A DNA stretch of 64,000 nt from the NCBI GenBank assembly GCA_003956705.1, contig QZCP01000058.1, positions 201,619 through 265,618 on the forward strand. Direction: 5' to 3'. Source of the DNA: Brevipalpus yothersi (taxonomy: Eukaryota > Arthropoda > Arachnida > Trombidiformes > Tenuipalpidae). The position numbers and the translations under genes are program-made. Below, in pieces: positions 12,095 to 23,132 of the stretch (the first letter of the stretch is position 1; every line of letters begins with the position of its first letter). The notes beneath the pieces were generated by a model that saw only the letters and a program-made list of their open reading frames with translations, was not told the DNA's origin and searched no databases.

Positions 12095-14889
12095 AGATTT
12101 GGTTACCTTATGGAGAGTTCCTACTGAAACTTCTCTGGAGTTATTGTCTCAATAATTTTTGATTATTTTCTTAAGCCCAAACTTACGTTAGATGAAAATA
12201 AAATTTGTTTAGAAAATTTATTCTCCAAGTTGAAGCATATGCACCTGAATTCTGAATAAATTCATCAAGGAAATTCAATACAAGTCGAAATGATAGTTCT
12301 TCAGAATCCTTATCGGCAATAGTCTGGGTCATAAATTCTATTCGCACTTGGAAAATTCTTGAAAGCGAATTTTTCTTCAAATCAAGGAAGTATGATAGAC
12401 TATGTAGACTTTATTTACCAATTCAGCCATCTATTGGTCCATTCGATGTAAATTTGGGAACTTGACTATAGTTTTCTAATAAACTACAATTGTCCATCGT
12501 GTAATAATCTATGTTTTCATTTAATTGAGGACAAACAACTGAGCAGCATCACTATAATTGCTTGAAACTTGTTTCTATCCAGTGATGACGAATTCTTTCA
12601 GAATGGTTATTCATTCCGTCATCCAGCATTTCCTCCTTGATGATCCATGATCTCATTCAACCGGAAATGAGCAATCACTAGTCCTTCGTTTATTTTTTAT
12701 TGGAGTTAAAGCTATAAAGCTAGGATAAAGAGGGTACAATCTACTCAGTTAACCAGATGTCATTCATACACTACTGTCCAGAGAGTATTGAGTTCTCTCA
12801 ATAATCTCTGCTACTGTCTGAACTGTTCGAATACCTATGATAAGTGATGATTTTACTTGTATTGCATAAAACTTTTGAGATATTTGAAAAGATTCTTGGA
12901 GCTGAAAACTGGAGATATTCTCTAAGCCAATGAAAACCGATTAATGGGGTAGAAAGTTCCTAAAGTATGCATAGGAGTAGACAGTTTTCTTGATAATTTC
13001 TGAGATGGGAAACATTTCTCAAGAAACTCTACACTGAAGGAGAGCTATACACTCCAGGTAGTTGAGAATGTAAATAGAAAATCAGTGATGATGTGAAGAA
13101 TTCGCATAGACAAAACGTGATTAATAGTCATCTAATTTGAGTTTCTTGAGATATTCAAATCATAATCGGATCGGTAGTTTATATCAAATCTTTCAAGGAC
13201 TTAATCAGAAAGCCATTGGCAGTTAATTGAGGTACATGTACATGTACTTTAGTTATCATGTTCCATCATTGAACCCCACCTCTTTTAGACTTTCATAGAA
13301 AACAGGGGATGGATTTCAATAACTTAGAAATTCTGCTGATATGCCTGGAGACAGAAGAAACAATTCATCATGCTTATTTGCTTTCACTCTCGAAAATATT
13401 GGAACCTTAGAACACTATTTCTAATCTGCAAATCTAAATTTGCTTTGTGACGATGGTCGTTCGCCTTTCGATGATGATTCGTTATCCTTTCGATGCGCTC
13501 GAACTTTATTACTCAATATGAATGAACTTGTATCATATTTTTGATGGGTCCAGTGAACACAATTCGAGTTGATTAAAAGTGTCGTGAAAATGGGAAAGTT
13601 ACCAGTGAAATGCCTCAAAATTTTCACCACTCAGTCGAAGTTGAATGAAAGATATCGGCTCATTAAGAAAGATTTACTCAAATTTTTCCATTTGAATAAT
13701 GAGAGAAAGTTGAATATGCATTTTTTTTGGGAGAGAGAGAGAGAAAGAATGAGAGAGTGTGTTGACAGTTTTGTTCTTCAGTAAGTCAGATCATCATCAG
13801 GAGAGCTTGGATGATTCTCACTAATTTGGTTCTCATGAATTGGAACAAACCAATTGATGTAGCAAATTTCGTGTAGAACCATAAACCGAGAAAAATTGTC
13901 ATCAGGATTAAAATGATCGCAGATTCGTGTCTAAGATTAACCTTTTACTCCTCATCTCTCTCTCTCAACGAACTCGAATATATAGTTTACTCAGTTTGTT
14001 TTAACATGTAGTTTGTGTTTTTCCGATGTTCCGGTATAATAATCATAAAACATATATATTGCATGTGGAAAGATTTTCGTGTGAATCAAGAAGTGTATTC
14101 AATCATCTTGAGTGCCTAAATATCAATGGACAGGTAAGAACATGCCAAACTTTTTTCACTCTAATACGAAGATTTGTCGGGCATGATAAGTTGATACAGG
14201 AAGAAACTCTGATGAACGGACATTTTAGTGAGGAACAAAATTTAACACGAAATTTCTTTGTTTCTTGACACCCTTATCTAAAGAATCATGAACATCTAGT
14301 TCAGGATGGAAATCAGAGTGGGCAAATATTGTTTCACTAAAATGGTTGGCTAATTGAGATAATCTGTACTCTCTCATCCTTTCTCGTCCAACAATAGTTC
14401 GTTCCACCAACTTTTCACATACATCAAGTTGAAACGGTTGATGGTCGAGGCTCGTCGTTGAAATCGAGTTTATCCAAGATCCGTCTTCAGAATAATTCAA
14501 TTGTTATATCGTCAAAGTGTTCGAAAATCAAGTCTCAACTAGTTTTTGAATTTTTTATCCTGATGAATTTTTCATGTGCTTATACATTTGTTCCATTTAT
14601 TGCTGATTCTCCTTATTCACATTGGTTTTGTTTCGATTGTAGAGATTGCCAAGAGGTATTAGGAAAAATTCATCGCTCTCACCTTGGGATCCTGGTTACA
14701 ATCAAACCCTTCGTGATTGCTTGAAGAAATCTTCGGCTTAATAAGTTTCAAGTCATGTAGAAAGATTCTCCAATGGCAACAAGTTAAGATTCAACGACAT
14801 TGAATATCCGAAAGTTTTGCTAAAAATTCCTCCAAGGAATCAGCATTTTCAATCCACATCGAGCTGAAATTTCGAGCTGAAACAAAATT
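12095..14889. other. Gene-poor region
   Basis: 2.8 kb without a supported gene. It contains a short self-complementary GTACATG repeat (13232-13247), a GA run (13731-13745) and several open frames under 95 codons with no recognisable domain. The end nearest 14889 is likely promoter or 5' UTR of the proline-rich gene. Confidence 0.4.
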
Positions 14890-15699
14890 ATGACTTTTTC
14901 CGACCAATGTTTGCCTCTAGTATTTCTATTAGTGATTCTGGTGGGCCAATCCAATGTTCATGGTGGAAAGATGCAAGATGATGACACAATTATAATAGAT
15001 GATTCGAACAAGTCAGGTTGTTCTTGTGGAGGTGGAACTGTGGTTATCGATACAGGTAAAATGAAGAAAAAAGGTGGTGGACCTATTGTAGTCTCTCGCA
15101 GTGATATGGATGAAAAGTGTTGTCGTCGTTCCGATTCTAAGCCTCCTCCACCATCCCCTGTACCCAGATTTTATCCTTTTCCAGTCATGGTTCCATCACC
15201 AATTTTTCTGATGAGACCGCCATTGCTTCCTCCTCCACCTCCACCACCTATTCACCGTTACTTGCCAAAACCTCAGATCAACTACCACATTTATCAGCCA
15301 CCTATAGCTTTCTCCAACTATCAACCCCAGCAAATGCCAACTTTACCTCATATTCCACCTAATAACATTTACCAGGCAGCTCATCACCCATTTCCTCCTG
15401 ATCCTGAACCAGAACAAAGTCCACTACCAGTTTATGAGACAGATTTCAGCGGCGAAAATCAAGTTGATCAACATTCGAGCTCGCTTCTTCCTCCATGGAC
15501 CAAAAGTGTGGACGACCCGAGCTTTTCGGACGAATTTTTCAGCTCGCCAATGTGGCCCAATATGATGGACTCCAATACTAGATCTTCTTCGTGGAGTGAT
15601 ATAGACGAAAAAAATTTCGAAAAGTCCATGCTCTCAGATTTTTCTGAACTCTTATCGGATCAACCTGAGTTGGTTAATGATAATGAGAATGACAAATGA
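14890..15699 (+). CDS. Secreted proline-rich protein, unrecognised
   Basis: Single-exon frame of 269 residues. A clear signal peptide (about 1-25: polar start, then LPLVFLLVILVGQS, then NVHGG) predicts secretion. After it come a short acidic stretch (DDDTIIIDD), a Cys/Gly patch (CSCGGG) and a CC pair near residue 77. A long Pro/Tyr/His-rich middle (about 84-180, with PPPPPPP and repeated YxxP/PP steps) is followed by a Ser/Asp-rich C-terminus. The composition resembles cuticle, silk-like or other structural extracellular proteins, but I recognise no family. The codon pattern and signal peptide make a real gene likely; a spliced 5' UTR cannot be excluded. Confidence 0.72.
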   Translation: MTFSDQCLPLVFLLVILVGQSNVHGGKMQDDDTIIIDDSNKSGCSCGGGTVVIDTGKMKKKGGGPIVVSRSDMDEKCCRRSDSKPPPPSPVPRFYPFPVMVPSPIFLMRPPLLPPPPPPPIHRYLPKPQINYHIYQPPIAFSNYQPQQMPTLPHIPPNNIYQAAHHPFPPDPEPEQSPLPVYETDFSGENQVDQHSSSLLPPWTKSVDDPSFSDEFFSSPMWPNMMDSNTRSSSWSDIDEKNFEKSMLSDFSELLSDQPELVNDNENDK

Positions 15700-16290
15700 G
15701 CAGTCTTCATGAGTAGTATTCAAAAAGTTTTTCCAATTTGTGGATTGAGTTGCAGAAAATCTGCTCATTGAAGGTTTCAATTATCATCTGTCAACAGCTA
15801 ATAATGAAGGCAAATTTCAGAATAATAACTCATGTATGATAATTGACAGCCCGATTGATGAACGTAAATCCTCATCGTTGAGTTGAAGGAATGAGTTTTT
15901 GGCTATTTACGGCCAATGATCTAATTTTCCGCATGACCAAGAATGATGAGGGATCGAGGATAGCTCAAAGCCATGTGCATAGCTGTTGGCTTCCAAATTG
16001 ACAGTTTTCCACAAAAAAATATTTTATATCATAATTATCAATTGAGTATGGCATACAAATATGTATATTTTAAGATGAATGAACCATAATGTTGGTTGAA
16101 TGTTGTTTTCGATTTGTATAGACTCAACCTGAAAATTTATATTTCTTCTAATGGTAGAGAGAAGAGTGTTCCAAAAAAGGAAAGCAAAAAACAAGCATAT
16201 GATGCAGATGCCTTTGAGATGAAATAAAATCACGTTCAAGTCTGATCAAAAAACTGCTTAGAATATTTTCGTAACAGTACATGAATTATC
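15700..16290. other. Convergent 3' region
   Basis: About 590 bp between the convergent proline-rich and SLC35F6 genes. A minus-strand open frame at 16024-16239 is hydrophobic and AT-biased and not credible. No other feature seen. Confidence 0.4.
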
Positions 16291-18445
16291 TCAGGGGTTG
16301 TTGACCTTCTGGCCAGCACTAGAAACAGAATCATTGGCATCAAGTTGATCTTGCTGTAATGGACGATTCTCGTCTCGGTATGTATCATCTGGCTTTTTTG
16401 ACTTTAATTTCATCAAGTAAGGTCTTATTAAGACATCATTATATAGGAACATTCCAATAACCAAAAGTCCAAAACCTCCAGCTTGCATTAGATCAATTTT
16501 CTCCCAAGCAAGTGAAACTCCGATAACTTTGATCACAAAAGTTCTGATGGAATCGAGCACAGTTCTAGTTGTAGCGGATATTTCTTTGGTGACCGACACG
16601 CCGGCAAAGTTGAAAAAAGCTATTGATACGATAGTTCCTAGAATAGATGAGAAAGTTATTATTAATCCTTCACTTGAGAAACTCTTAATCTATATCAATA
16701 TTTCCAGAGAGAAGTTTCAACCTGTCACGTTGCCAAGGTAGAAACACATGATATGTTAGCTCAAGATAAGTTTGAAATATTGATCACATGCTCTCTTTTT
16801 CCTTTGCTTCTGGAAGATATGCTGAGTGTGAACAAGATTTGTGAGATTTATGGATGAGAGCTTCAATTTTTTCGAGCATCCATTGGATCACAAAAATCTC
16901 AGAAATTCGAACTCATGAATTTTCGATCCATAATTTTTCGATGATTCACCCAAATTTAACAGAAAATGATCTGATAATGACTACAAATGTACGCGATAAT
17001 CTCCTTTATCTAGCATATTTCATTTCACATTCTCTTTCTCATACTTTTGATTGCAAGCGTGTCTGATTACATTTTGTCTATGAGTGCTATCAATCACTAT
17101 CAAGCTATTCAGAAACCCTGACAAAGGAATGAGTGGAGGAAAAGCGAGAATGTGTGATGAGGCACAAAACCAACCACGACGAGTAAGGTGAAAATTTCAT
17201 CAGATTAATTTTATCTCTCACTTTTTATCGCATAATTTCTCCGACTTTCCATGCATCTTCTTTCTCCTCATCGTTCAAACTCTTCATCATTGAGCAAAGT
17301 GATCAGGAGGAAACTTTCACATTGGTGTAACGATAATGAGCAATATCAGCAGAGCTTAGATTACACCGTACTTACCGAGGAAACCAAGTGAAACTTGCCA
17401 GCTGTTTTTGATTTGAAAAAAAGCATCCACCGCATCTTCTATCTGTCCATATGGGTTAGTGAAAATTCCTTGACCTACATAAATGAAGTACATTGGAATC
17501 AAGAGCATCACAGTGGCTAGAAAGCCAAAGAGTCCCTCCCATCCAACCGCTTGCAGTGGTGAAACTTCCTGACTATTGACAAACTTTTCTTCCAGTACCA
17601 TCTGAACGGCTGTCACTATCTGAGCGAGAATTATCAGGATATCCCCGATAATTATGTGCTTAGCGTCTTTAGTCTCTCCCGAAGATATCATGTCAGCGAC
17701 TCCGACAACAGTGAGACCAGCGATAACGAATAAGATGCCTAGATATTCGTACATTTTCAGCTTACGATTGAGGAAAATAATGGACAGGATTCCAGTGAAT
17801 ATGATAAGAGAGCCTCTGAGCATTTGGAATGATGATGCATAAGTGAGACCAAGTCCAACGTACATGGTGGAAGTGGCCAGCATATCACAGATCGCTGGTA
17901 GAGCAAAAACTGAGCGCTTAAAAGATCGATTCCCTCTGACTGATGGTGGGAGTTGATCGTCGGTGTAATCTTTTCTCTTATAGTGACAGTAGAGGAGCTT
18001 GAACGCCAGAAGACAACTTAATTCACCCAAAAACATTCCAGCTGCTTGGACATAAGGATGGTTGAAAGGTCTCTTGACCCCATCTCGTCCTGGAGACTCT
18101 GATCGATCGGCCCACCTAATTGGAATGAAGAACGTGATAAAACATGATCATCAAATATCCGAAAATGTGAGCTTTTTGGGTGAGCAAGAGGGTCGAGTTT
18201 AGCATGAATCTCTCACTAATTGTCGATTGTCACTTCATACTTCCATCGACAAGCTCTAGAAATTGAGAGATGGAAACACACACACATACAGAGATAGAGC
18301 ATAAAGTCATCCACAGAAAGCGGAAGTTGGAAGTAATTGTTTCCTGAGGAAAATTGATCAAATCTTACTTGGTAGCGAGAGTGTTGATGGATCCAGTGGC
18401 TACCATCACAATAGCCAGAAATACTTGGTAAGATGTGAAAGCCAT
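16291..18445 (-). CDS. SLC35F6: SLC35F6-like nucleotide-sugar-transporter-family membrane protein
   Basis: Member of the drug/metabolite transporter superfamily; human SLC35F6 (ANT2-binding protein) is lysosomal/mitochondrial with no settled substrate. Three exons: 18445-18369 (MAFTSYQVFLAIVMVATGSI...), 18115-17376 and 16637-16291, phases 2/1 then 1/2, total 387 residues (human 371). About ten membrane segments are visible. Family blocks include SINTLATKWAD, CDMLATSTMYVGLGLTYASS, QMLRGSLIIFTGILSI, VQMVLEEKFV, QAVGWEGLFG and SIAFFNFAGVSVTKE. The tail after the last membrane segment is polar. Intron 1 is 253 nt and intron 2 is 738 nt. Confidence 0.94.
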
Positions 18446-20126
18446 GGCACTAGATGTGGACTGATGAGGCACAATGTTTGGTGGACGAGCAGAATGAACA
18501 AGTGTGGAAAGAGGCTAGGAAGAAACGCAAGCGAACTTGTAACTTTAGTTGAAAGTTGATTGACGGGAGGAGAACAGTTTAATCAGTTGATCAGGAGCAC
18601 AAACTGCATTAGACGATCAGTGGGATCAGCACGCATAAAGAGGGCAAAACGCTACGCCCCATGGCATCTCACTTTTCCTTGGCTTTAATCGCACCCCATC
18701 GAATTCACTTGATATCAAATAAAACCGGTGAAGCCGTTGTTCGCATCAGACAATCAGCAGTGATCCTCGAAGGCTGATTCACATTCACACTCATGTACAC
18801 ACACATACACAACGCATACAACACTCACTCCTCTGGCTCAGCAGAATAATTTTTTGCTTCTTTCATGCAATTCATCGAGATCATATCCGCTGGGATTGAG
18901 GCGTGAAGGACCCTCTTAAGAGGTCTAGATTGCTGATGGTAATGATGATCATGTACCTCATATTCACTTCATTTCGCTATTTTGTTGTTGGTGGACAAGA
19001 AAAAAAGATGCTCAATTGTAACACACAGTCTGAATGAGTAACAGTTAGAGCTACAAAAGCGAGAATTAGTCACTCTTACGGGCACGGCTTACGGTTTGGG
19101 AATTGCAAAAACTGACATCTCGGTTTCTCAGTTCTGAGTTCTTGGCGTTTTGCGAGTTTGTGAATTTCGGTACTCTCTGACCCCAGGCTAAAAGGTGGGT
19201 TGCTCGGAATTTCTTTGTTATATTAGCTGGTATGGAGAGAGAGAGAGAGAGAGAGAAAAAGTTCCCAAGACTTGATCAGGTCGGCTCTCTGGTGATTACT
19301 TGTTGCATACTTGTCAGTCTCTTCGACTGATGATAAGAATGGAGGTCGACTGGGGTAAATGTAATGTAAGTAAAGAGAGTTGCAAAGTAATCTTTAAGAA
19401 TAAGCTTCTATTATCAGTTTTCCTGAGAGTTTTTTTATCACCATTAGAGTTTTACCTGAATCAACTGTCAAATCTCATGAAAAACTCATTTTTTTCTCCA
19501 ACACGAATATTGCACGTGATGTCAGAGGTCATGAACCAAAGAGAAACTTACTCTTTGTCATGAACTGAGTTGATCAGTTCTAAATAGCAATCATAGCTGC
19601 TAATGCTGCTTTGATTGCTCTATTACATGAATGATGTACCCAGTTAATTTTTGGATTGTAACTCATTCATCTTGACGTTTCACACTTCTCATCTGATTGC
19701 TTGACACAAGAATGGGCATGAAATGATCACATGAGAGCACTTCCGAGACAAAGCCCCAAACATATTTATACCATAATGTTCACTCATCGAGTAGAAGATC
19801 GTTTATTGTATGCGAATTCATCTCTCATTCATGGGGAATTCGATTATTTTCGCCGGCTATATCCCTGATTGACAAGACATGATTTCAAAGATACTTTTAT
19901 TCAGTGATGAGCAAAGCATTGGTGTATTCTCTCATTTATTGCCAATCATGAGCCAGTTAGAAAAGAAAATTTGACCAATTGAGATGTTCCAATTGCCATT
20001 AACTAACTATGTGGCTTTGGAGTTTTCCAATAATCCATGATACAATCAATGAGATGAATCATGAACTTCAAAAACTGGGGAAAACTTTTCGAGTTTATAC
20101 TCCTTTGGAAGCAGGAAATTGATCGA
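18446..20126. other. Intergenic region with simple repeats
   Basis: 1.7 kb between SLC35F6 (starts at 18445) and the end of PLA2G15. Short CA-rich repeats lie at about 18275-18290 and 18797-18812, and a (GA)n tract at 19231-19256. The part next to 18445 is likely the SLC35F6 promoter. No credible gene. Confidence 0.45.
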
Positions 20127-22049
20127 TCAACTTTTATGCATTTTCTTGGTAGTTGAGGAGCTGATTTTGTTGGCGGTCGTAGTGGTAAAGGTAGTGGAAT
20201 AAGATTGATTAGTTCCTGGATGGACAATTTTTTTTATATAATCTAAAATTTTCACATCAGCCATAATTGACATATGATCTACCCCTTTGAAGTTGTGATG
20301 ATGAACAGGTTGCTTTTGCTTGTCAACCCATCTCATACAACCCTCCAAGCTCCTCAAATTAACAGTCCCATCTCCCTCCCCGAATTTAACTTTAGCACCA
20401 TGATCAGGAAAATCCTTCTCTTTATATTCTAAATATTCCATTGTGTTGACTCCAGAACCGTGGAGACAGTGAATTTCTACATTAGGAGTTGGAAGGTCAC
20501 TCATCAAATCTTTGGTATCCAACCACATTTCATATCCAATATTGTAATCTAGATCATGGAAGAACTCCTTGTAATTGCCTACTGTATAATTTTTACCTCC
20601 CACATGTCTGATTAGGGTTTCATTGTCATCCCAGAAGCTTGCACGCGGAAGTAGAAAAGTCATACTAGGAAAAGTTCGCTCATCTTTTCGAACTTTCAGT
20701 TCAGGTATCACGATTACTCCCAAATTATCACCGGAAGCGAATGCTTTCATAGCCTTCACTGCTCCTCCCCATGGTCCAGCAAGAGCGATAACACTTTTGA
20801 TATATTTGTCCTTCCATTCCTGAGGATGCTTTGTGAGTAGATAAAGCGTCAGTGGACATCCCATTGAGTGACAAATGATGACAGTTGGGAGTGCATTGTT
20901 TGAGCGATATGAATTCTCAATCAGATGCGTCAGATTCGTTAGATAATCTCCCAATTCGACTAGAAGAATGTGAAATGGTAAAAGTCATTCAGTCTCGTAT
21001 TAATTCAGTAAATTATCAGTCTAGGGGGCTTATCATTACTTTGAAGCATTGAAAATTCTTCGAAATCGTTCGCAAAAACTTACGAGGTGATTTTCGAAAA
21101 TCATAAGGTGCTCCCATGAGGGTAGTGTTACGACTGTATCCCATTTTGACGAACATTTCTACTAAAATATTGAAATATCCTGTAACACCATAGCGTGCAG
21201 GGTCAAGATACTCAATCGTGTCTGTAGTTCCAAAGCCTGGTATACGTGTTTCGACTCCAGGAGAGTTGCTGGTTTTTCGAGTAACATTATCGTAGACTAG
21301 TCTCATGTTATCGGCGAAACAGTCAACAGCATATGGAACGAGATCAGAAATTGCGAGCCAAAGTGTGAAAAAATCTAACGATTTGGCCTCACAAAAATAA
21401 TGAACTGTCTCCGTTTTGTTGAGCTTGGCTTCGATCTGACTTCCACCATCACCAGGAACTGTAGATTGTTAGAACAAAGTGATGAAGCTTAGAAGAGTAT
21501 TTTTTTGTCACTCTCGATATTCCAAACTCATTTTGAAGAACTGAATTTGAGCGATAAAATGAGTTGATAGGATTGGAAACTGGAAGTATGCACCATTTAT
21601 AGCAGAATAGGTGAGAAGTGCAATTCCTCAAAGAAGGAAAGCGCTCCGAGTCAACTCAGCTCAAAGCAGTGCCTTTCGGCATCACTCTCGATACATTCTT
21701 ACATCTATCTATACTAAAATTCTAATCCTCTCAGGACATTAATATTAATTGTTATTCGAGGAAAAATTCAAAAGATGCGTTCCTCATCGTAAGAACTTTT
21801 CTTTGATCATCTCGAACAACTCTAACAATCTTAGCTGAGGTAGCAAATGGTTGATATCTGGACAGAATTCGAAGGTAATAATGGTCAAGAGGGAAATAAT
21901 GTTCCAAACTTACTTAGTACAACAGGATAGTTCAGTTCTCCCGGGCCATGGTGATGAGCTTCATAATGGAATGATTCAGAGAGCAAGAATCCTAAGCTTA
22001 GTAAAGTGAAAACCACGGCAACTGGATTTTCAGCACTGTGGAAACTCAT
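20127..22049 (-). CDS. PLA2G15: Lysosomal phospholipase A2 group XV (LCAT family)
   Basis: Acidic lysosomal/secreted phospholipase and 1-O-acylceramide transacylase (family knowledge). Three exons: 22049-21914, 21458-21084 and 20959-20127, in frame to 447 residues (human 412). A signal peptide (VAVVFTLLSLGFLLSES) precedes PVVLIPGDGGSQIEAKL, the oxyanion-hole strand, rebuilt exactly across intron 1. The nucleophile Ser lies in ICHSMGCP (about residue 201), the Asp in GEGDGTVNL (about 367) and the His in GVDHMSI (about 399), giving a complete triad. IRLVYN-like NMRLVYDNVT and GAPYDFRKSP are also diagnostic. The C-terminus has an extra Ser/Thr/Lys-rich tail of about 30 residues beyond the catalytic fold. 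An upstream in-frame ATG (22082) would lengthen the signal peptide. Confidence 0.95.
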
Positions 22050-23132
22050 GATAAACTGATTTTTGAGATTGCAACGCAACAATGAAGTAGCAATTTAAAA
22101 AACACTAATTGAGCGATAGTCTTTTACATCTAAATAAAGAATAAATAAGCATTTGAGCTATGTAAATATTGTCGATATGAAGTCAAACGCGGAGTTTTAT
22201 CTCTCTGCTCAAGGGTTATTGTCTTATCTATTGATTTGTTTGATTGGATGCTCTCGTAGTTTCAGAAACAAAGATCCTTAGACTAAGAAGAGATACTCAA
22301 ATTAGAAATTAGAAAAACTCATCACTGAAGAATGTTTTGATAATCCTCACCGATTGCTACAAGTTCCTTGAATTTTTCAGTGTTACAGCTCTTTCCATCT
22401 TCTTTATATCGTTTTGAGAGAAAATCAAATGTTGATGACGATGATACAAATGCCTGCTTATCTCCCGAAACAATTCTCGTTTACTTAACTTAATGATACC
22501 ACAGAGAATCGTACGATATTGTTAAGGAATTATCACCTCACGTTTGGATAGACATAGCTGAGATGAGCATGCGACTTTTATTGTTTACTGATTAAATCAT
22601 TGATGAATATGACATCAGTTAATCAATGAATTGGTGTACTCTCCGATGTCTGGATTCGATCAATGGATTCAAATTTAATTTGATATTCTAATCGTTCCAC
22701 GTATTTCCGACATTTTTCTTTCATTTTTTTCTACATGTATAATCTGAATAATTTTAGCGCCACAAGGAGCTTGTGTGAACAAATTGGAACTTATTACTTC
22801 AAGCTTTGGCAATTCCATATTTGCTCATTAAAAAAGTTGATGAATGAAAGATCTCGATGATTATTCATCATGAAGGAGTGAGAAGAATTTTTAATGAAAA
22901 TAAAGTGAAGTGGATTGTCTGGTTGAGAGTGGATCCCATGCTAGGGGTTGAGGTATGGACCAACCTATCATTATTATTACTTGTCAGTATCAGACACTAG
23001 TCAAGATAAAAAAATACAAATAAATGACATTCGTTTTTCTTTTGTGATTATCCATTAGAGGGGAAAAATTCCTTGATCAGATAGAGGAAAGAAATAGATT
23101 TACAAAGCCGAGAAGAAATGTTGTAGCATGCG
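22050..23132. other. Intergenic region, PLA2G15 / Unkempt
   Basis: About 1.1 kb on the 5' side of PLA2G15. A minus-strand open stretch around 22331-22455 (contains FDFLSKRYKEDGKSCN, ends in TGA) is preceded by a weak acceptor and could be an alternative last exon of Unkempt; unproven. Otherwise AT-rich with no feature. Confidence 0.35.

Noticed and set aside
14225..14500. Overlapping 80-90-codon frames on both strands at 14026-14724
   Set aside because: No domain, no splice links, AT-biased; treated as non-coding.
22757..22850. Plus-strand stretch resembling part of a RING (RSLCEQIG) after an acceptor-like TTTTAG
   Set aside because: Wrong strand for Unkempt and lacks the remaining Cys/His ligands; coincidence.
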